Positions 37,852 to 46,451 of a stretch of DNA of 49,391 nt are shown one piece after another. The first letter of the stretch is position 1, and the number at the start of each line of letters is the position of its first letter. This DNA is from Formosa sp. GTDB taxonomy: Bacteria; Bacteroidota; Bacteroidia; Flavobacteriales; Flavobacteriaceae. The position numbers were made by a program, and so were the translations under genes. The DNA is taken from positions 1-49,391 of the forward strand of contig JABHDE010000015.1 in assembly GCA_018673215.1 (NCBI GenBank). The letters run 5' to 3'. The notes beneath the pieces are model-generated. The model saw only the letters and a program-made list of their open reading frames with translations, was not told the origin of the DNA and did not search any database.

Positions 37852-37867
37852 TAAAAAAAACAAGCGT

Positions 37868-38803
37868 ATGGATATTATTTTGATGCTGTTGGGATTCGGT
37901 CTTTTAGTTATAGGGGGTGAATTTTTGGTAAGAGCATCGGTTGCTTTGTCATTTAAGTTCAATATTTCTAAAATGGTGATTGGCCTGACGGTCGTATCCT
38001 TTGCAACCTCACTTCCTGAGCTTTTAGTCAGTTTAAATGCTGCTTTGAATGATTCTCCATCCATTGCTATTAATAATGTTATCGGATCTAATATTGCCAA
38101 TATTGGATTGGTTCTTGGGATTACGGCTTTGATCGGTACAATATATGTTGATAAAACGTTTTATAAAATCAACTGGCCAGCAATGATGGTTTTTTCTTTT
38201 CTTTTGTATTATTTCTTATATAATGATTTCAAGTTAGACGCTGTTGAAGGTGCAGTTTTATTTTTGAGTTTGCTGCTCTTTATTGCCTATTTATTAAAAC
38301 AATCTGATGGAATTGAAACAGACGATTCTATAGATACCTTGACCATGATTTCTAACTTCAAAATTGTAATTTGGCTAATGATTGGGGGAGTTGCCTTGTT
38401 TTTTGGTGCTAAATGGTTGGTTGATGGTGCGGTTGTGATTGCTCAAAAAATAGGCGTTAGTGAAGCTGTAATCTCTGTATCCATAATAGCTGTAGGCACT
38501 AGTATCCCAGAACTTGCAGCTTCTGTGATTGCTGTGATTCGAAAAGAAAAAGCGATCTCATTAGGAAACCTTATTGGCTCTAATATTTTTAATATAGGTT
38601 CTGTGCTTGGATTGACAGCGATGATCAAACCAATTGTAGTTGAAGATACTGAAATTCTTTCGAGGGATGTTGTTTGGATGCTGCTGTTTGCAGGACTTCT
38701 ATTGCCTTTAACACTGTTTTTTAAACGTCATGAAATTAAAAAAATAGAAGGCTTTTTACTGGTGTTTTTGTACGGAGTTTTTATCTACACAGTGTTTTTT
38801 TGA
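37868..38803 (+). CDS. Calcium/sodium antiporter (CaCA family, YrbG-like)
   Basis: CaCA antiporters exchange Ca2+ for Na+ or H+ across the cytoplasmic membrane. The 311-residue protein has about ten helices and the two inverted family repeats. The first is VVSFATSLPELLVSLNAA with NNVIGSNIANIGLVLG (about residues 42-85). The second is AVGTSIPELAASVIAVIRKE with GNLIGSNIFNIGSVLG (about residues 205-255). Each carries the ion-coordinating Glu in the S(L/I)PEL motif. The ion is inferred from the family. It is followed after 41 bp by a Cys-rich small gene. Confidence 0.93.
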   Translation: MDIILMLLGFGLLVIGGEFLVRASVALSFKFNISKMVIGLTVVSFATSLPELLVSLNAALNDSPSIAINNVIGSNIANIGLVLGITALIGTIYVDKTFYKINWPAMMVFSFLLYYFLYNDFKLDAVEGAVLFLSLLLFIAYLLKQSDGIETDDSIDTLTMISNFKIVIWLMIGGVALFFGAKWLVDGAVVIAQKIGVSEAVISVSIIAVGTSIPELAASVIAVIRKEKAISLGNLIGSNIFNIGSVLGLTAMIKPIVVEDTEILSRDVVWMLLFAGLLLPLTLFFKRHEIKKIEGFLLVFLYGVFIYTVFF

Positions 38804-38844
38804 TAAAATAAAAATAATGATAATAATAATTTAAAACTAAAATT

Positions 38845-39036
38845 ATGAACACTTACGAATGTAATCAATGTGGAATGGCAGTGAAAGCTAACTGCGGAAA
38901 CTGTGATGTGCCTTTAGAAAATGGGATAATTGAACTTCCTGATGGTTCACAGGTTCAGGTGTCTAAATGTCCAAAGTGTGAAGGTAAAATTAAATCTCCA
39001 ATGTGTTGTGGTGCCGATATGAGTTGTAGCCTTTAA
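38845..39036 (+). CDS. Cys-rich small protein (63 aa), likely metal-binding
   Basis: The 63-residue protein MNTYECNQCGMAVKANCGNC onward has a CxxCG knuckle at residues 6-10, CGNC at residues 17-20, a KCPKC knuckle near residue 43 and a terminal MCCGADMSCSL. Ten Cys residues in a cytosolic-type sequence with no signal peptide suggest Zn or another thiophilic metal. I do not know a function. A purine-rich stretch precedes the ATG. It may share the exchanger's transcript. Confidence 0.75.
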   Translation: MNTYECNQCGMAVKANCGNCDVPLENGIIELPDGSQVQVSKCPKCEGKIKSPMCCGADMSCSL

Positions 39037-39070
39037 ATCTACATCCATATTAATTGATTGATCTAGACGA

Positions 39071-39925
39071 TTAATTAATCATAAATCGGTTTAGTTCTTC
39101 TACACCCATAGCAGTCGATGAAGCAGTGATGCTTCCCGTAGAATCCAATTGCTGGATTAGTAAAATGAATTCATCACTTAATTGGAACATTTGTGTTGTT
39201 TCGGCACGAACCAGACCAATACCCCCCACATAAAAATAACGCATAGTTAAAACATCTTGTGGTTGAATAATATTGATGCTTTGGCTAGTTCCAAATAGAG
39301 TTAATGAACCAGTAACCGATATGTTAAGTTTTAGTGTAGCTTCATAAACATTAGAGTAGGTCGTACCATTTAAAGAAGTGCTATTATAAAAATTTTCTTT
39401 TTCAGTAGTTAAGCTATAGTTTATTTCAATCGGAATCGCTGTGCCTTGAATATCAATAGTTTCAGATAAATTATCTGATAAATTTGAGAGGACTTCTCCA
39501 TTAGAAGCATCTAGGTCTATAATAGTCAGTTCGGTAATTTCAGGAGATTGAGTCAATGAAATATCTACGGGAAGGTCTAAACTCCCTGTGAATTTTAAGC
39601 TAGTAGTTGTTTTAGATAAACTTCCGTTTACTAAAAGTGTATTCATTGAGCCTAGAGCAACCCCTCCATTGTTTGCTTCATAGCTAAAAGAAGTTGCTGT
39701 TGAGGCAGCTATATATAAAGAATCAGATCCTGTAAAGTTCATAGTAGGAGTGTCAGAACTTGTGCTCTCAACATCATAAATCCAGTAGTCTGAGACTGTA
39801 TTTGGAAAATAATCCAAAGGATCAGATCCATTGATATCTTGGTTTCCGTCCTCTTCGTATGTTTCGTTTGAACAACTACTAATACTTAATACTAACAAAA
39901 CTAATATAAATCTAAGGGTGCTCAT
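39071..39925 (-). CDS. Putative lipoprotein of unknown function (284 aa)
   Basis: The protein begins MSTLRFILVLLVLSISSCSN, a lipoprotein signal peptide with Cys18 as the lipidation site, followed by an acidic stretch (NETYEEDGNQDINGSDPLD). Acidic residues after the Cys fit the surface-lipoprotein export signal described in Bacteroidota. The remainder is rich in Ser, Thr and beta-strand patterns (DYFPNTVSDYWIYDVEST onward) and contains no domain I recognise. Near the start a -7 near match (TATATTTA, minus strand, 39943-39950) may drive it. It is likely an outer-membrane or periplasmic beta-rich protein. Confidence 0.8.
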   Translation of the reverse strand: MSTLRFILVLLVLSISSCSNETYEEDGNQDINGSDPLDYFPNTVSDYWIYDVESTSSDTPTMNFTGSDSLYIAASTATSFSYEANNGGVALGSMNTLLVNGSLSKTTTSLKFTGSLDLPVDISLTQSPEITELTIIDLDASNGEVLSNLSDNLSETIDIQGTAIPIEINYSLTTEKENFYNSTSLNGTTYSNVYEATLKLNISVTGSLTLFGTSQSINIIQPQDVLTMRYFYVGGIGLVRAETTQMFQLSDEFILLIQQLDSTGSITASSTAMGVEELNRFMIN

Positions 39926-40020
39926 AATGCAGGAATAAGACGTAAATATAGAAAAAATAAAGTAAGAGTTTTTGGAAATAACATACTCCTATTTTAAGCT
40001 ACATCACCACCTATCCATTT

Positions 40021-40053
40021 AAAAAACAAAAAACCCACTCGTTGAGCAGGTTT
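40021..40053 (-). terminator. Terminator after hemD (minus strand)
   Basis: In minus-strand RNA, AAACCTGCTC and GAGTGGGTTT pair over 10 bp including two G-U wobbles, with a 3-base AAC loop, followed by TTTGTTTTTT. On the plus strand the same bases mispair, so it acts in the hemD direction. It begins 25 bp after the hemD stop. Confidence 0.85.
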
Positions 40054-40078
40054 ATTTTTATGTGTTTTTATAAAAAAA

Positions 40079-40825
40079 TTATTTTTTATTAACGGTTTGA
40101 ATGTATTTGTTTAGTGCCATTGTCATGGAAGGCATTTCTGAAGTTGGTGCAGAAATATCAACACGAAGACCTTTGTTCTCAACTGCTTTTACGGTTGTAT
40201 TTCCAAACACAGCAATGCGAGTGTTGTTTTGTTTAAAGTTTGGAAAATTATGAAATAGAGAATCAATTCCAGAAGGACTAAAAAACACCAAGATATCATA
40301 ATACACATCTGCTAAATCAGATAAATCACTAATGACAGTATTGTAAAACACCGCTTGTTTCCACTTCACTCCGATTTCATCTAACATTAAAGGAACAATT
40401 GGTTTTAATTTGTCTGAGGACGGTAATAAAAACTTTTCATCTTTATACTTCTTTATAAGAGGAGAAAGGTCTTGAAAATTACGTTTTCCCACATAAATTT
40501 TACGTTTGCGGTACACAACATATTTTTGTAGATAAAAGGCAACTGCTTCTGATTGACAGAAATATTTCATACTATCGGGCACTTTAAAGCGCATTTCATC
40601 AGCAACTCTAAAGAAATGATCAATAGCATTTCTACTCGTCATAATGATAGCAGTATAGCTTGAAAAATCAACTTTTTGTAATCGTACTTCTTTAGCAGTG
40701 ACACCTTCCACGTGAATAAAGGGACGGAAATCAATTTTTACTTTTTGCCTGTCTTGCAAATCGAAGTAAGGAGAGTTTTCTACTTTTGGTTCGGGTTGAG
40801 ACACCAAAATTGTTTTTACTTTCAT
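40079..40825 (-). CDS. hemD: Uroporphyrinogen-III synthase
   Basis: HemD cyclises hydroxymethylbilane to uroporphyrinogen III in haem and sirohaem synthesis. The 248-residue protein has the poorly conserved two-lobed HemD pattern: TILVSQPEPK at the start, TAIIMTSRNAIDHFF, the hinge with FLLPSSDKLKPIVP, VFFSPSGIDSLF and IAVFGNTTVKAVENKGLRVD with APTSEMPSM. Identification rests on these pattern blocks and flavobacterial synteny with the DUF4271 gene 20 bp upstream, with which it likely shares a transcript. Confidence 0.87.
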   Translation of the reverse strand: MKVKTILVSQPEPKVENSPYFDLQDRQKVKIDFRPFIHVEGVTAKEVRLQKVDFSSYTAIIMTSRNAIDHFFRVADEMRFKVPDSMKYFCQSEAVAFYLQKYVVYRKRKIYVGKRNFQDLSPLIKKYKDEKFLLPSSDKLKPIVPLMLDEIGVKWKQAVFYNTVISDLSDLADVYYDILVFFSPSGIDSLFHNFPNFKQNNTRIAVFGNTTVKAVENKGLRVDISAPTSEMPSMTMALNKYIQTVNKK

Positions 40826-40845
40826 AGATCAATTACTCTAATAGG

Positions 40846-41499
40846 TTAATTTAAATCCAACGAAAACAGCTTATATATAAATATGTAAGGCGCAATTTCG
40901 AGTGTGCAAAGATACAAAATAAAATAGAAGAAATTATTGATAATTAGTTTTTGATATGTTTTAATCGATTTTACAAAGCCCCTTAACAAAATTAGTGCAG
41001 AAACCACTAGGGTGGAAACTAATAAGATCGGTTGGTTGGGGGCTCCAAAAATCAAAAAAGAGTTGAAAGGAAGTAATAGCACCCCCAATAAATTTAAAAA
41101 ACTTACCTGTTGAAATACATAGCTATGAAATAATTTTTGAATATCAAATAAATAACCAACTCCTAATTCAAATAAAATTTTAGTGAGGACTGCAGCACCT
41201 AATATGCCCGCTATTTTGATAAACATTAAAATGTCTACTTCTAGTTTTTCAATGAAATAAATATAGCTAAGCAATCCAATAAGCGTAGCATTCACACAAA
41301 AATTTAGAAACAATACCACATCAAAAGAGTCTAAAAAATGATGATCTTTGAAATAAACTCTTAAATAATTTGAGGTTCCAGGGAGTTTTAAAAAATGTAT
41401 AAACCGATTGTAATTTATAAGCTTAGCGGTTGCAATGAGAGCCAGACTAATTATAATAATTGCAGTATACAAATCGTTATATATAATCTCTCTAACCAT
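40846..41499 (-). CDS. DUF4271 family integral membrane protein
   Basis: A membrane protein of unknown function found beside hemD in Flavobacteria. I choose ATG 41499 (MVREIIYNDLYTAIIIISLA, 217 residues) because the longer frame starts at a TTG inside the -7 promoter element. Roughly six hydrophobic helices are visible. The family motif region ELGVGYLFDIQKLFHSYVFQ lies in the middle, and the protein ends in a C-terminal helix containing YLCTLEIAPYIFIYKLF. Co-transcription with hemD suggests a haem-linked or membrane role, but this is only positional. Confidence 0.85.
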   Translation of the reverse strand: MVREIIYNDLYTAIIIISLALIATAKLINYNRFIHFLKLPGTSNYLRVYFKDHHFLDSFDVVLFLNFCVNATLIGLLSYIYFIEKLEVDILMFIKIAGILGAAVLTKILFELGVGYLFDIQKLFHSYVFQQVSFLNLLGVLLLPFNSFLIFGAPNQPILLVSTLVVSALILLRGFVKSIKTYQKLIINNFFYFILYLCTLEIAPYIFIYKLFSLDLN

Positions 41500-41502
41500 A
41501 TG

Positions 41503-41510
41503 CAAATTTA
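41503..41510 (-). promoter_or_regulatory. -7 element for DUF4271-hemD
   Basis: The minus strand reads TAAATTTG, a full match to TAnnTTTG, ending only 3 bp before the ATG at 41499. The transcript should start at or within a few bases of the ATG, so translation is probably leaderless. Confidence 0.55.
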
Positions 41511-41548
41511 TGAAGAATATTTATAAAAAGAGTCCGCTAAAAATAACT

Positions 41549-41556
41549 TACTTTTG
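41549..41556 (+). promoter_or_regulatory. -7 element for the mannosyltransferase-pyrC operon
   Basis: TACTTTTG fully matches TAnnTTTG, 18 bp before the ATG at 41575. It faces away from the DUF4271 promoter 39 bp to its left. Confidence 0.65.
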
Positions 41557-41574
41557 CTAAAATATTTCTACTGA

Positions 41575-42300
41575 ATGCAGGACGCCATTGTTGTCATACC
41601 AACTTATAATGAGATCGAAAACATAGAGGGCATCTTAGCAGCTGTGTTTTCTCAATATAAAGAGGTTCATGTTTTGGTTGTTGATGATAATTCGCCAGAT
41701 AAAACCGCTCAAAAGGTAGAGGCACTCCAAGCCACATACAACAATCGTCTTTTTTTGCTAAAAAGAATTGGAAAGCTAGGACTGGGTACAGCCTATATCG
41801 AAGGCTTTATATGGAGCCTGTCTCGTTCCTATGAATTTATTTTTGAAATGGATGCCGATTTTTCTCACAATCCGAAAGATCTTCAGCGCCTTTATGACAC
41901 TTGTAAAATTCAGAATGCCGATGTTGCCGTTGGATCGCGTTACATTAAAGGGGTTAATGTTGTCAATTGGCCGTTAGCAAGAGTTTTGCTTTCATATGGC
42001 GCTTCTATATATGTTCGGATCATTACCGGAATGAAAGTTTTGGACCCAACGGCAGGTTTTGTGTGTTACAAACGAAAGGTTCTTGAATCTATCGATTTAG
42101 AAGCTATAAAATTTATTGGCTATGCATTTCAAATTGAAATGAAATATACTGCCTACAAAAAAAACTTTAATATCAAGGAAATCCCAATTATCTTTACCGA
42201 TCGACGCTATGGAGTTTCAAAACTGAATAAAGGAATCATTTCTGAAGCAATTCTAGGGGTCATCAAAATGCGATTAAAAACAATTTTAGGAACATCATAA
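41575..42300 (+). CDS. Polyprenol monophosphomannose synthase (Dpm1-like GT2)
   Basis: This glycosyltransferase moves mannose from GDP-mannose to a polyprenyl phosphate, giving a membrane mannosyl donor. The 241-residue GT2 protein opens VVIPTYNEIENIEGIL. It has the DXD-type VVDDNSPDKTA, GLGTAYIEGF, FEMDADFSHNPKDL, VGSRYIKG, DPTAGFVCYKRKVLE and FTDRRYGVSKLN. It has no added membrane domain. GDP-mannose could come from the ManC enzyme encoded at 11124. Its stop directly precedes pyrC. Confidence 0.93.
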   Translation: MQDAIVVIPTYNEIENIEGILAAVFSQYKEVHVLVVDDNSPDKTAQKVEALQATYNNRLFLLKRIGKLGLGTAYIEGFIWSLSRSYEFIFEMDADFSHNPKDLQRLYDTCKIQNADVAVGSRYIKGVNVVNWPLARVLLSYGASIYVRIITGMKVLDPTAGFVCYKRKVLESIDLEAIKFIGYAFQIEMKYTAYKKNFNIKEIPIIFTDRRYGVSKLNKGIISEAILGVIKMRLKTILGTS

Positions 42301-43647
42301 ATGTACAATAAATCTATACTCATTAAAAATGCCCGAATTGTCAACGAAGGAACCATCTTTGAGGGTGATGTATTAATAGAGGACCAATATATCAAAGAGA
42401 TCGCCATTTCTATCAGTGTTAAAAACTCTGAAGTAACCGTCATTGATGCCGAAAACAACTACCTCATCCCAGGAGTTATAGACGACCAAGTACACTTTAG
42501 AGAACCTGGTTTAACTCACAAAGCAACGATTGAAACAGAATCCAGAGCGGCCATAGCAGGTGGAATCACCTCTTTTATTGAAATGCCAAACACCAAACCT
42601 CAAGCGACCACCATTGAAAAATTAGAAGACAAGTTTCAGATCGCTGCCAATACATCCTCTGCAAACTACTCATTTATGTTTGGGGGAACGAATGATAATT
42701 TAGATGAAATATTAAAAGTTGATCCCCTCAAAGTGGCAGGACTTAAACTTTTTTTAGGGTCCTCAACAGGGAATATGCTTGTTGATAATCCGGAAGTTTT
42801 AGAGAAAATATTTAAAAGCACCGATTTGTTGATATCTGTTCATTGTGAAGATGAAGATACGATCAAGCAAAATACAGCCCGTTATTTGGAACGCTACGGA
42901 GAAGACATCCCAATCAAGTGTCACCCAGAAATCAGAAGTGAAGAAGCCTGTTATATTTCCTCTTCAAAAGCGATTGCTTTAGCTAAAAAAACGGGAGCTC
43001 GTTTGCACGTATTTCATTTATCAACAGCAAAAGAAACAAAATTATTTTCAAATAATAAGCCACTAAAAGATAAAAAAATTACTGCTGAAGTATGTATCCA
43101 TCACCTTTGGTTTTCTGATGAAGATTATGATAAAAAAGGTACTTTTATCAAATGGAATCCTGCTGTAAAATCAGCCAAGGACAGAGATGGGTTGTGGAAA
43201 GCTCTTTTAGAAGATAAAATTGATGTAATTGCATCCGACCATGCCCCACATACCTTGGAAGAAAAATCAAACAAGTACACCAAGGCACCCTCAGGTGGTC
43301 CCCTTGTACAACATGCACTTGTAGCCATGATGGAAGCGCATCACAACGGCCGAATTTCAGTCGAAAAAATGGTTGAGAAGATGTGTCATAATCCAGCAAT
43401 TTTATTTCAAATTGAAAAAAGAGGTTATATTAGAGAAGGGTATTTTGCAGATTTAGTACTGGTAAATCCAAACAATCCATGGACAGTCACTAAGGACAAC
43501 AGTCTTTACAAATGTGGGTGGTCGCCTTTTGAAGGCTCAACGTTTAAGTCTCGAGTGACACATACCATTCTCAACGGAACAGTTGTCTATGAAAATGCAA
43601 ATTTTACAAATCATAATGCAGCTATGCGCTTAACATTCAACAGATGA
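42301..43647 (+). CDS. pyrC: Dihydroorotase (class I type), Gln at the first metal-His position
   Basis: The enzyme cyclises carbamoyl aspartate to dihydroorotate in pyrimidine synthesis. The 448-residue amidohydrolase has PGVIDDQVHFREPGLTHK near residue 58, where the family HxH reads Q63-x-H65. The rest of the site is present: LKLFLGSSTGNML with the presumed carbamylated Lys region, ISVHCEDED, LHVFHLSTAKE, and the catalytic Asp in VIASDHAPHTLEEK. My recollection is that DDQVHFREPG is common in Bacteroidota. It abuts the mannosyltransferase gene and overlaps the DUF4296 gene by 4 bp. Its substrate depends on carbamoyl phosphate, which needs carA. Confidence 0.94.
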   Translation: MYNKSILIKNARIVNEGTIFEGDVLIEDQYIKEIAISISVKNSEVTVIDAENNYLIPGVIDDQVHFREPGLTHKATIETESRAAIAGGITSFIEMPNTKPQATTIEKLEDKFQIAANTSSANYSFMFGGTNDNLDEILKVDPLKVAGLKLFLGSSTGNMLVDNPEVLEKIFKSTDLLISVHCEDEDTIKQNTARYLERYGEDIPIKCHPEIRSEEACYISSSKAIALAKKTGARLHVFHLSTAKETKLFSNNKPLKDKKITAEVCIHHLWFSDEDYDKKGTFIKWNPAVKSAKDRDGLWKALLEDKIDVIASDHAPHTLEEKSNKYTKAPSGGPLVQHALVAMMEAHHNGRISVEKMVEKMCHNPAILFQIEKRGYIREGYFADLVLVNPNNPWTVTKDNSLYKCGWSPFEGSTFKSRVTHTILNGTVVYENANFTNHNAAMRLTFNR

Positions 43648-44129
43648 AAATAGTTCTTTTAGCAGTAAGCACTTTGTTTTTTATGTCCTGTGAAACCTTA
43701 GAGGTAAACAAGCCAACGGATTTGATTTCAGAAGATCAAATGGTAGAAATTCTTTATGATGTCGTACTTATAAATTCTGCAAAAGGAATCAATAAACAAT
43801 CACTGCAAAACAAAATTAAAAATCCACAGGCATATATCTACGAAAAACATAATATCGACAGCCTTCAGTTTGCCAAAAGCAACGCTTATTATACGTTTAA
43901 AAATGAAATCTATAAATCCATTTACGAAAAATTAGATTTGAAATTAATAGCTCAAAAAAAAGAATATGAAGCGCTGCTTAAAGAAAAAAAACGTATTAAA
44001 AATTCCATTAAAGAAAATAAGAAAACAAAAATAGAATCTTTGAAAGTTGAGGGTCAAATTCAATTTGAATCTAAGATGAGACCTCCTTTAGAAAAAGTTG
44101 ACACACTTCAGAAACAACTGTTGAAATAG
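43644..44129 (+). CDS. DUF4296 family lipoprotein
   Basis: A small lipoprotein of unknown function found after pyrC in Flavobacteria. The 161-residue protein begins MKIVLLAVSTLFFMSCETLE, with the lipobox Cys16. The conserved PTDLISEDQMVEILYDVVLI block typical of DUF4296 follows, then AYIYEKHNIDSLQFAKSNAY. A long Lys/Glu-rich, coiled-coil-like C terminus (about residues 95-161) ends the protein. Its start overlaps pyrC by 4 bp, and its last 59 bp overlap the convergent epimerase gene. Confidence 0.88.
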   Translation: MKIVLLAVSTLFFMSCETLEVNKPTDLISEDQMVEILYDVVLINSAKGINKQSLQNKIKNPQAYIYEKHNIDSLQFAKSNAYYTFKNEIYKSIYEKLDLKLIAQKKEYEALLKEKKRIKNSIKENKKTKIESLKVEGQIQFESKMRPPLEKVDTLQKQLLK

Positions 44130-45081
44130 GTTTGAATGTGAACTCCGTTTTGGTCTTTAAAAATTTTTCCGAACTGTAATAACTTTTGGTTCTTAATGTC
44201 TTACTCAAATTTTTAGTAAGCCGCCTTTTTTTGCCCGTTAATATATGTTTCATCCAGTCCAGACGCCATGCAAAGGCAAGCATCCACTTTGTCGCTATTT
44301 TTTTGGGTGGTGCTAATTTGAAAGCATCAGAAATTAGCGTTGTAAAATCTAAAAAAGAAAGATTCTCAGCTACTAATATATAACGGTCATTGTTTTGGCC
44401 GCTATTCATTAATAAAATCATACTTTTTACAACATCCTCAACTCCAACATAGCCAGAAACCCCATTTGTGCTATAGTTCAGTCCTTTATAAACACGTTTA
44501 AAAAGACCTCCACTACCAGATCGAAAAAAACCGGCACCTAAAATCACTCCTGGATTTACAATGACACTCGAAACACCTTCTTGAATTCCTCGCCACACTT
44601 CCATTTCAGCTTCGTATTTTGTAATGGCATAGACACTTTGATTTTCTTGAGAATCCCAATCGGTTTGTTCTGTTATTTTCACAGGATCATGGCCTATTGT
44701 GGCTACAGAACTCACATAACAAAGCTTCTGAATGGTATTAGTAACACATAAATTAACAATGTTAGCAGTCCCAGTAATATTAACCTTTCGTAGTTTGTTA
44801 TAATCGTTTGGATCAAATGAGATTAATGCCGCAGAATGGTAAACATGCGTAACACCCTTAAATGCTTCGGTAAGTTTTGGAATATCATTTAAATCAGCTT
44901 CTAACCATTCAATTCTATTGAATTGTTCTTCTATGGTAGTGCTATAATATGAGAACACATTTTTTACTTTCTCAATGGTTTTTTTGTTTCGATAGATGGC
45001 ACGAATTTTTTGTTGAGATTTGCTGAGTTCAAACAACAAATGGCTTCCGACCAATCCAGTACCTCCAGTGACTAATATCAT
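44071..45081 (-). CDS. NAD(P)-dependent epimerase/dehydratase family protein
   Basis: An extended short-chain dehydrogenase of unknown substrate. The 336-residue protein has the nucleotide-binding VTGGTGLVGSHLLFEL at the N terminus, GVTHVYHSAALISFDPNDY, the active-site Ser/Thr region CYVSSVATIG and YxxxK in VYAITKYEAEMEVWRG, then VIVNPGVILGAG. The family includes dihydroflavonol reductase-like and sterol dehydrogenase-like enzymes. It converges on DUF4296 with a 59-bp overlap and diverges from tyrS, sharing a 74-bp gap. Confidence 0.88.
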   Translation of the reverse strand: MILVTGGTGLVGSHLLFELSKSQQKIRAIYRNKKTIEKVKNVFSYYSTTIEEQFNRIEWLEADLNDIPKLTEAFKGVTHVYHSAALISFDPNDYNKLRKVNITGTANIVNLCVTNTIQKLCYVSSVATIGHDPVKITEQTDWDSQENQSVYAITKYEAEMEVWRGIQEGVSSVIVNPGVILGAGFFRSGSGGLFKRVYKGLNYSTNGVSGYVGVEDVVKSMILLMNSGQNNDRYILVAENLSFLDFTTLISDAFKLAPPKKIATKWMLAFAWRLDWMKHILTGKKRRLTKNLSKTLRTKSYYSSEKFLKTKTEFTFKPISTVVSEVCQLFLKEVSS

Positions 45082-45127
45082 TCCACTAAATTACTATTTT
45101 TTCTTTTCTTGTAGCTAATGAATCTGT

Positions 45128-45135
45128 TATCTTTG
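45128..45135 (+). promoter_or_regulatory. -7 promoter element for tyrS
   Basis: TATCTTTG fully matches TAnnTTTG, 20 bp before the tyrS ATG. A TTG at 45109-45111 lies 16 bp upstream as a possible -33 element. Confidence 0.65.
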
Positions 45136-45155
45136 TCTTAATTAAATTTATAATA

Positions 45156-46451
45156 ATGACCAGTAATTTTATAGAAGTTTTACGTTGGAGAGGAATGATC
45201 CATGATGTGATGCCTGGGGCAGAAGCCCATTTGTTAGAACAAATGAGAAGTGCTTATGTTGGTTTTGATCCCACAGCCGATTCGCTACACATAGGAAACC
45301 TAGTACCAATTATGCTATTGGCACACTACCAACAATGTGGTCACAAGCCTTTTGCTTTGGTGGGGGGAGCTACTGGAATGATCGGAGATCCATCTGGAAA
45401 ATCGACAGAACGTAATTTCTTAGACGAAAAAACACTGCGTCATAACCAAGAATCAATTAAAAAACAACTGGCTCATTTTTTAGATTTTGATAGTGGTGAA
45501 AAAAATGCCGCCGTCCTTGTCAATAATTATGACTGGATGAAAGATTTTTCATTTTTAGATTTCATCAGAGATGTAGGAAAACACATTACTGTCAACTATA
45601 TGATGGCCAAAGACTCTGTTAAAAACAGAATTTCTGCAGAAAGCTCCGATGGCATGAGTTTTACAGAATTCACTTATCAATTGGTCCAAGGCTATGATTT
45701 TCTTCATTTATTCAAATCACACGACTGTACCATTCAGATGGGAGGCAGCGACCAGTGGGGAAATATTACAACCGGAACAGAGCTTATTAGACGTGTTGGG
45801 AATGGGAAAGGTTTTGCCATTACCTGTCCTTTAATTACAAAATCCGACGGTTCTAAATTTGGTAAAAGTGAAGGTGGAAATGTTTGGTTAGATGCCAAGC
45901 GAACTTCCCCTTACAAATTCTATCAATATTGGTTAAATTCCAGTGATGAGGATGCTGAAAAATATATTAAAATATTTACGTTTTTAGAAGAAGAAGACAT
46001 TAAGTCGCTCATTGAAATTCATAAAGAGCATCCCCATTTAAGACAACTCCAAAAACGTTTGGCACAAGAAATCACGACCATGGTTCACAGCCAAGCTGAT
46101 TTTGAAAACGCCGAAAAAGCCTCTACTATTTTATATAGTAAATCGTTTAAAGCAGACATTCAAACTTTGGACGAGGCTACTTTTTTAGATGTGTTTGAAG
46201 GCGTTCCAACTGCCGAAGTTTCAAAATCACTTTTAGAACCTGGCCTGGATATGATTGCTGCTCTTTCTGCCGAAACCAATTTTTTAGCATCAAATGGTGA
46301 AGCGCGTCGCGCGTTGAAAGAAAATTCGATTTCGGTGAATAAAGAAAAAGTAGGGGAGGACTATCTAATTTCAAATGCAGACCTGATTAATAACACCTAT
46401 GTAATCATCAATCGAGGAAAGCGAAGTACTTTTATTATTCGCGTGGTTTAA
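45156..46451 (+). CDS. tyrS: Tyrosine--tRNA ligase
   Basis: TyrS charges tRNA-Tyr. The 431-residue class I synthetase has [20 protein letters not shown] (HIGH-type motif), [17 protein letters not shown], the tyrosine-binding [27 protein letters not shown] and the KMSKS-type [15 protein letters not shown]-terminal S4 RNA-binding domain (about residues 365-431, [15 protein letters not shown]-like) follows. Its length is normal for the TyrRS group with an S4 domain. It converges on the LuxE-like gene with a 4-bp overlap. Confidence 0.97.
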   Translation: MTSNFIEVLRWRGMIHDVMPGAEAHLLEQMRSAYVGFDPTADSLHIGNLVPIMLLAHYQQCGHKPFALVGGATGMIGDPSGKSTERNFLDEKTLRHNQESIKKQLAHFLDFDSGEKNAAVLVNNYDWMKDFSFLDFIRDVGKHITVNYMMAKDSVKNRISAESSDGMSFTEFTYQLVQGYDFLHLFKSHDCTIQMGGSDQWGNITTGTELIRRVGNGKGFAITCPLITKSDGSKFGKSEGGNVWLDAKRTSPYKFYQYWLNSSDEDAEKYIKIFTFLEEEDIKSLIEIHKEHPHLRQLQKRLAQEITTMVHSQADFENAEKASTILYSKSFKADIQTLDEATFLDVFEGVPTAEVSKSLLEPGLDMIAALSAETNFLASNGEARRALKENSISVNKEKVGEDYLISNADLINNTYVIINRGKRSTFIIRVV

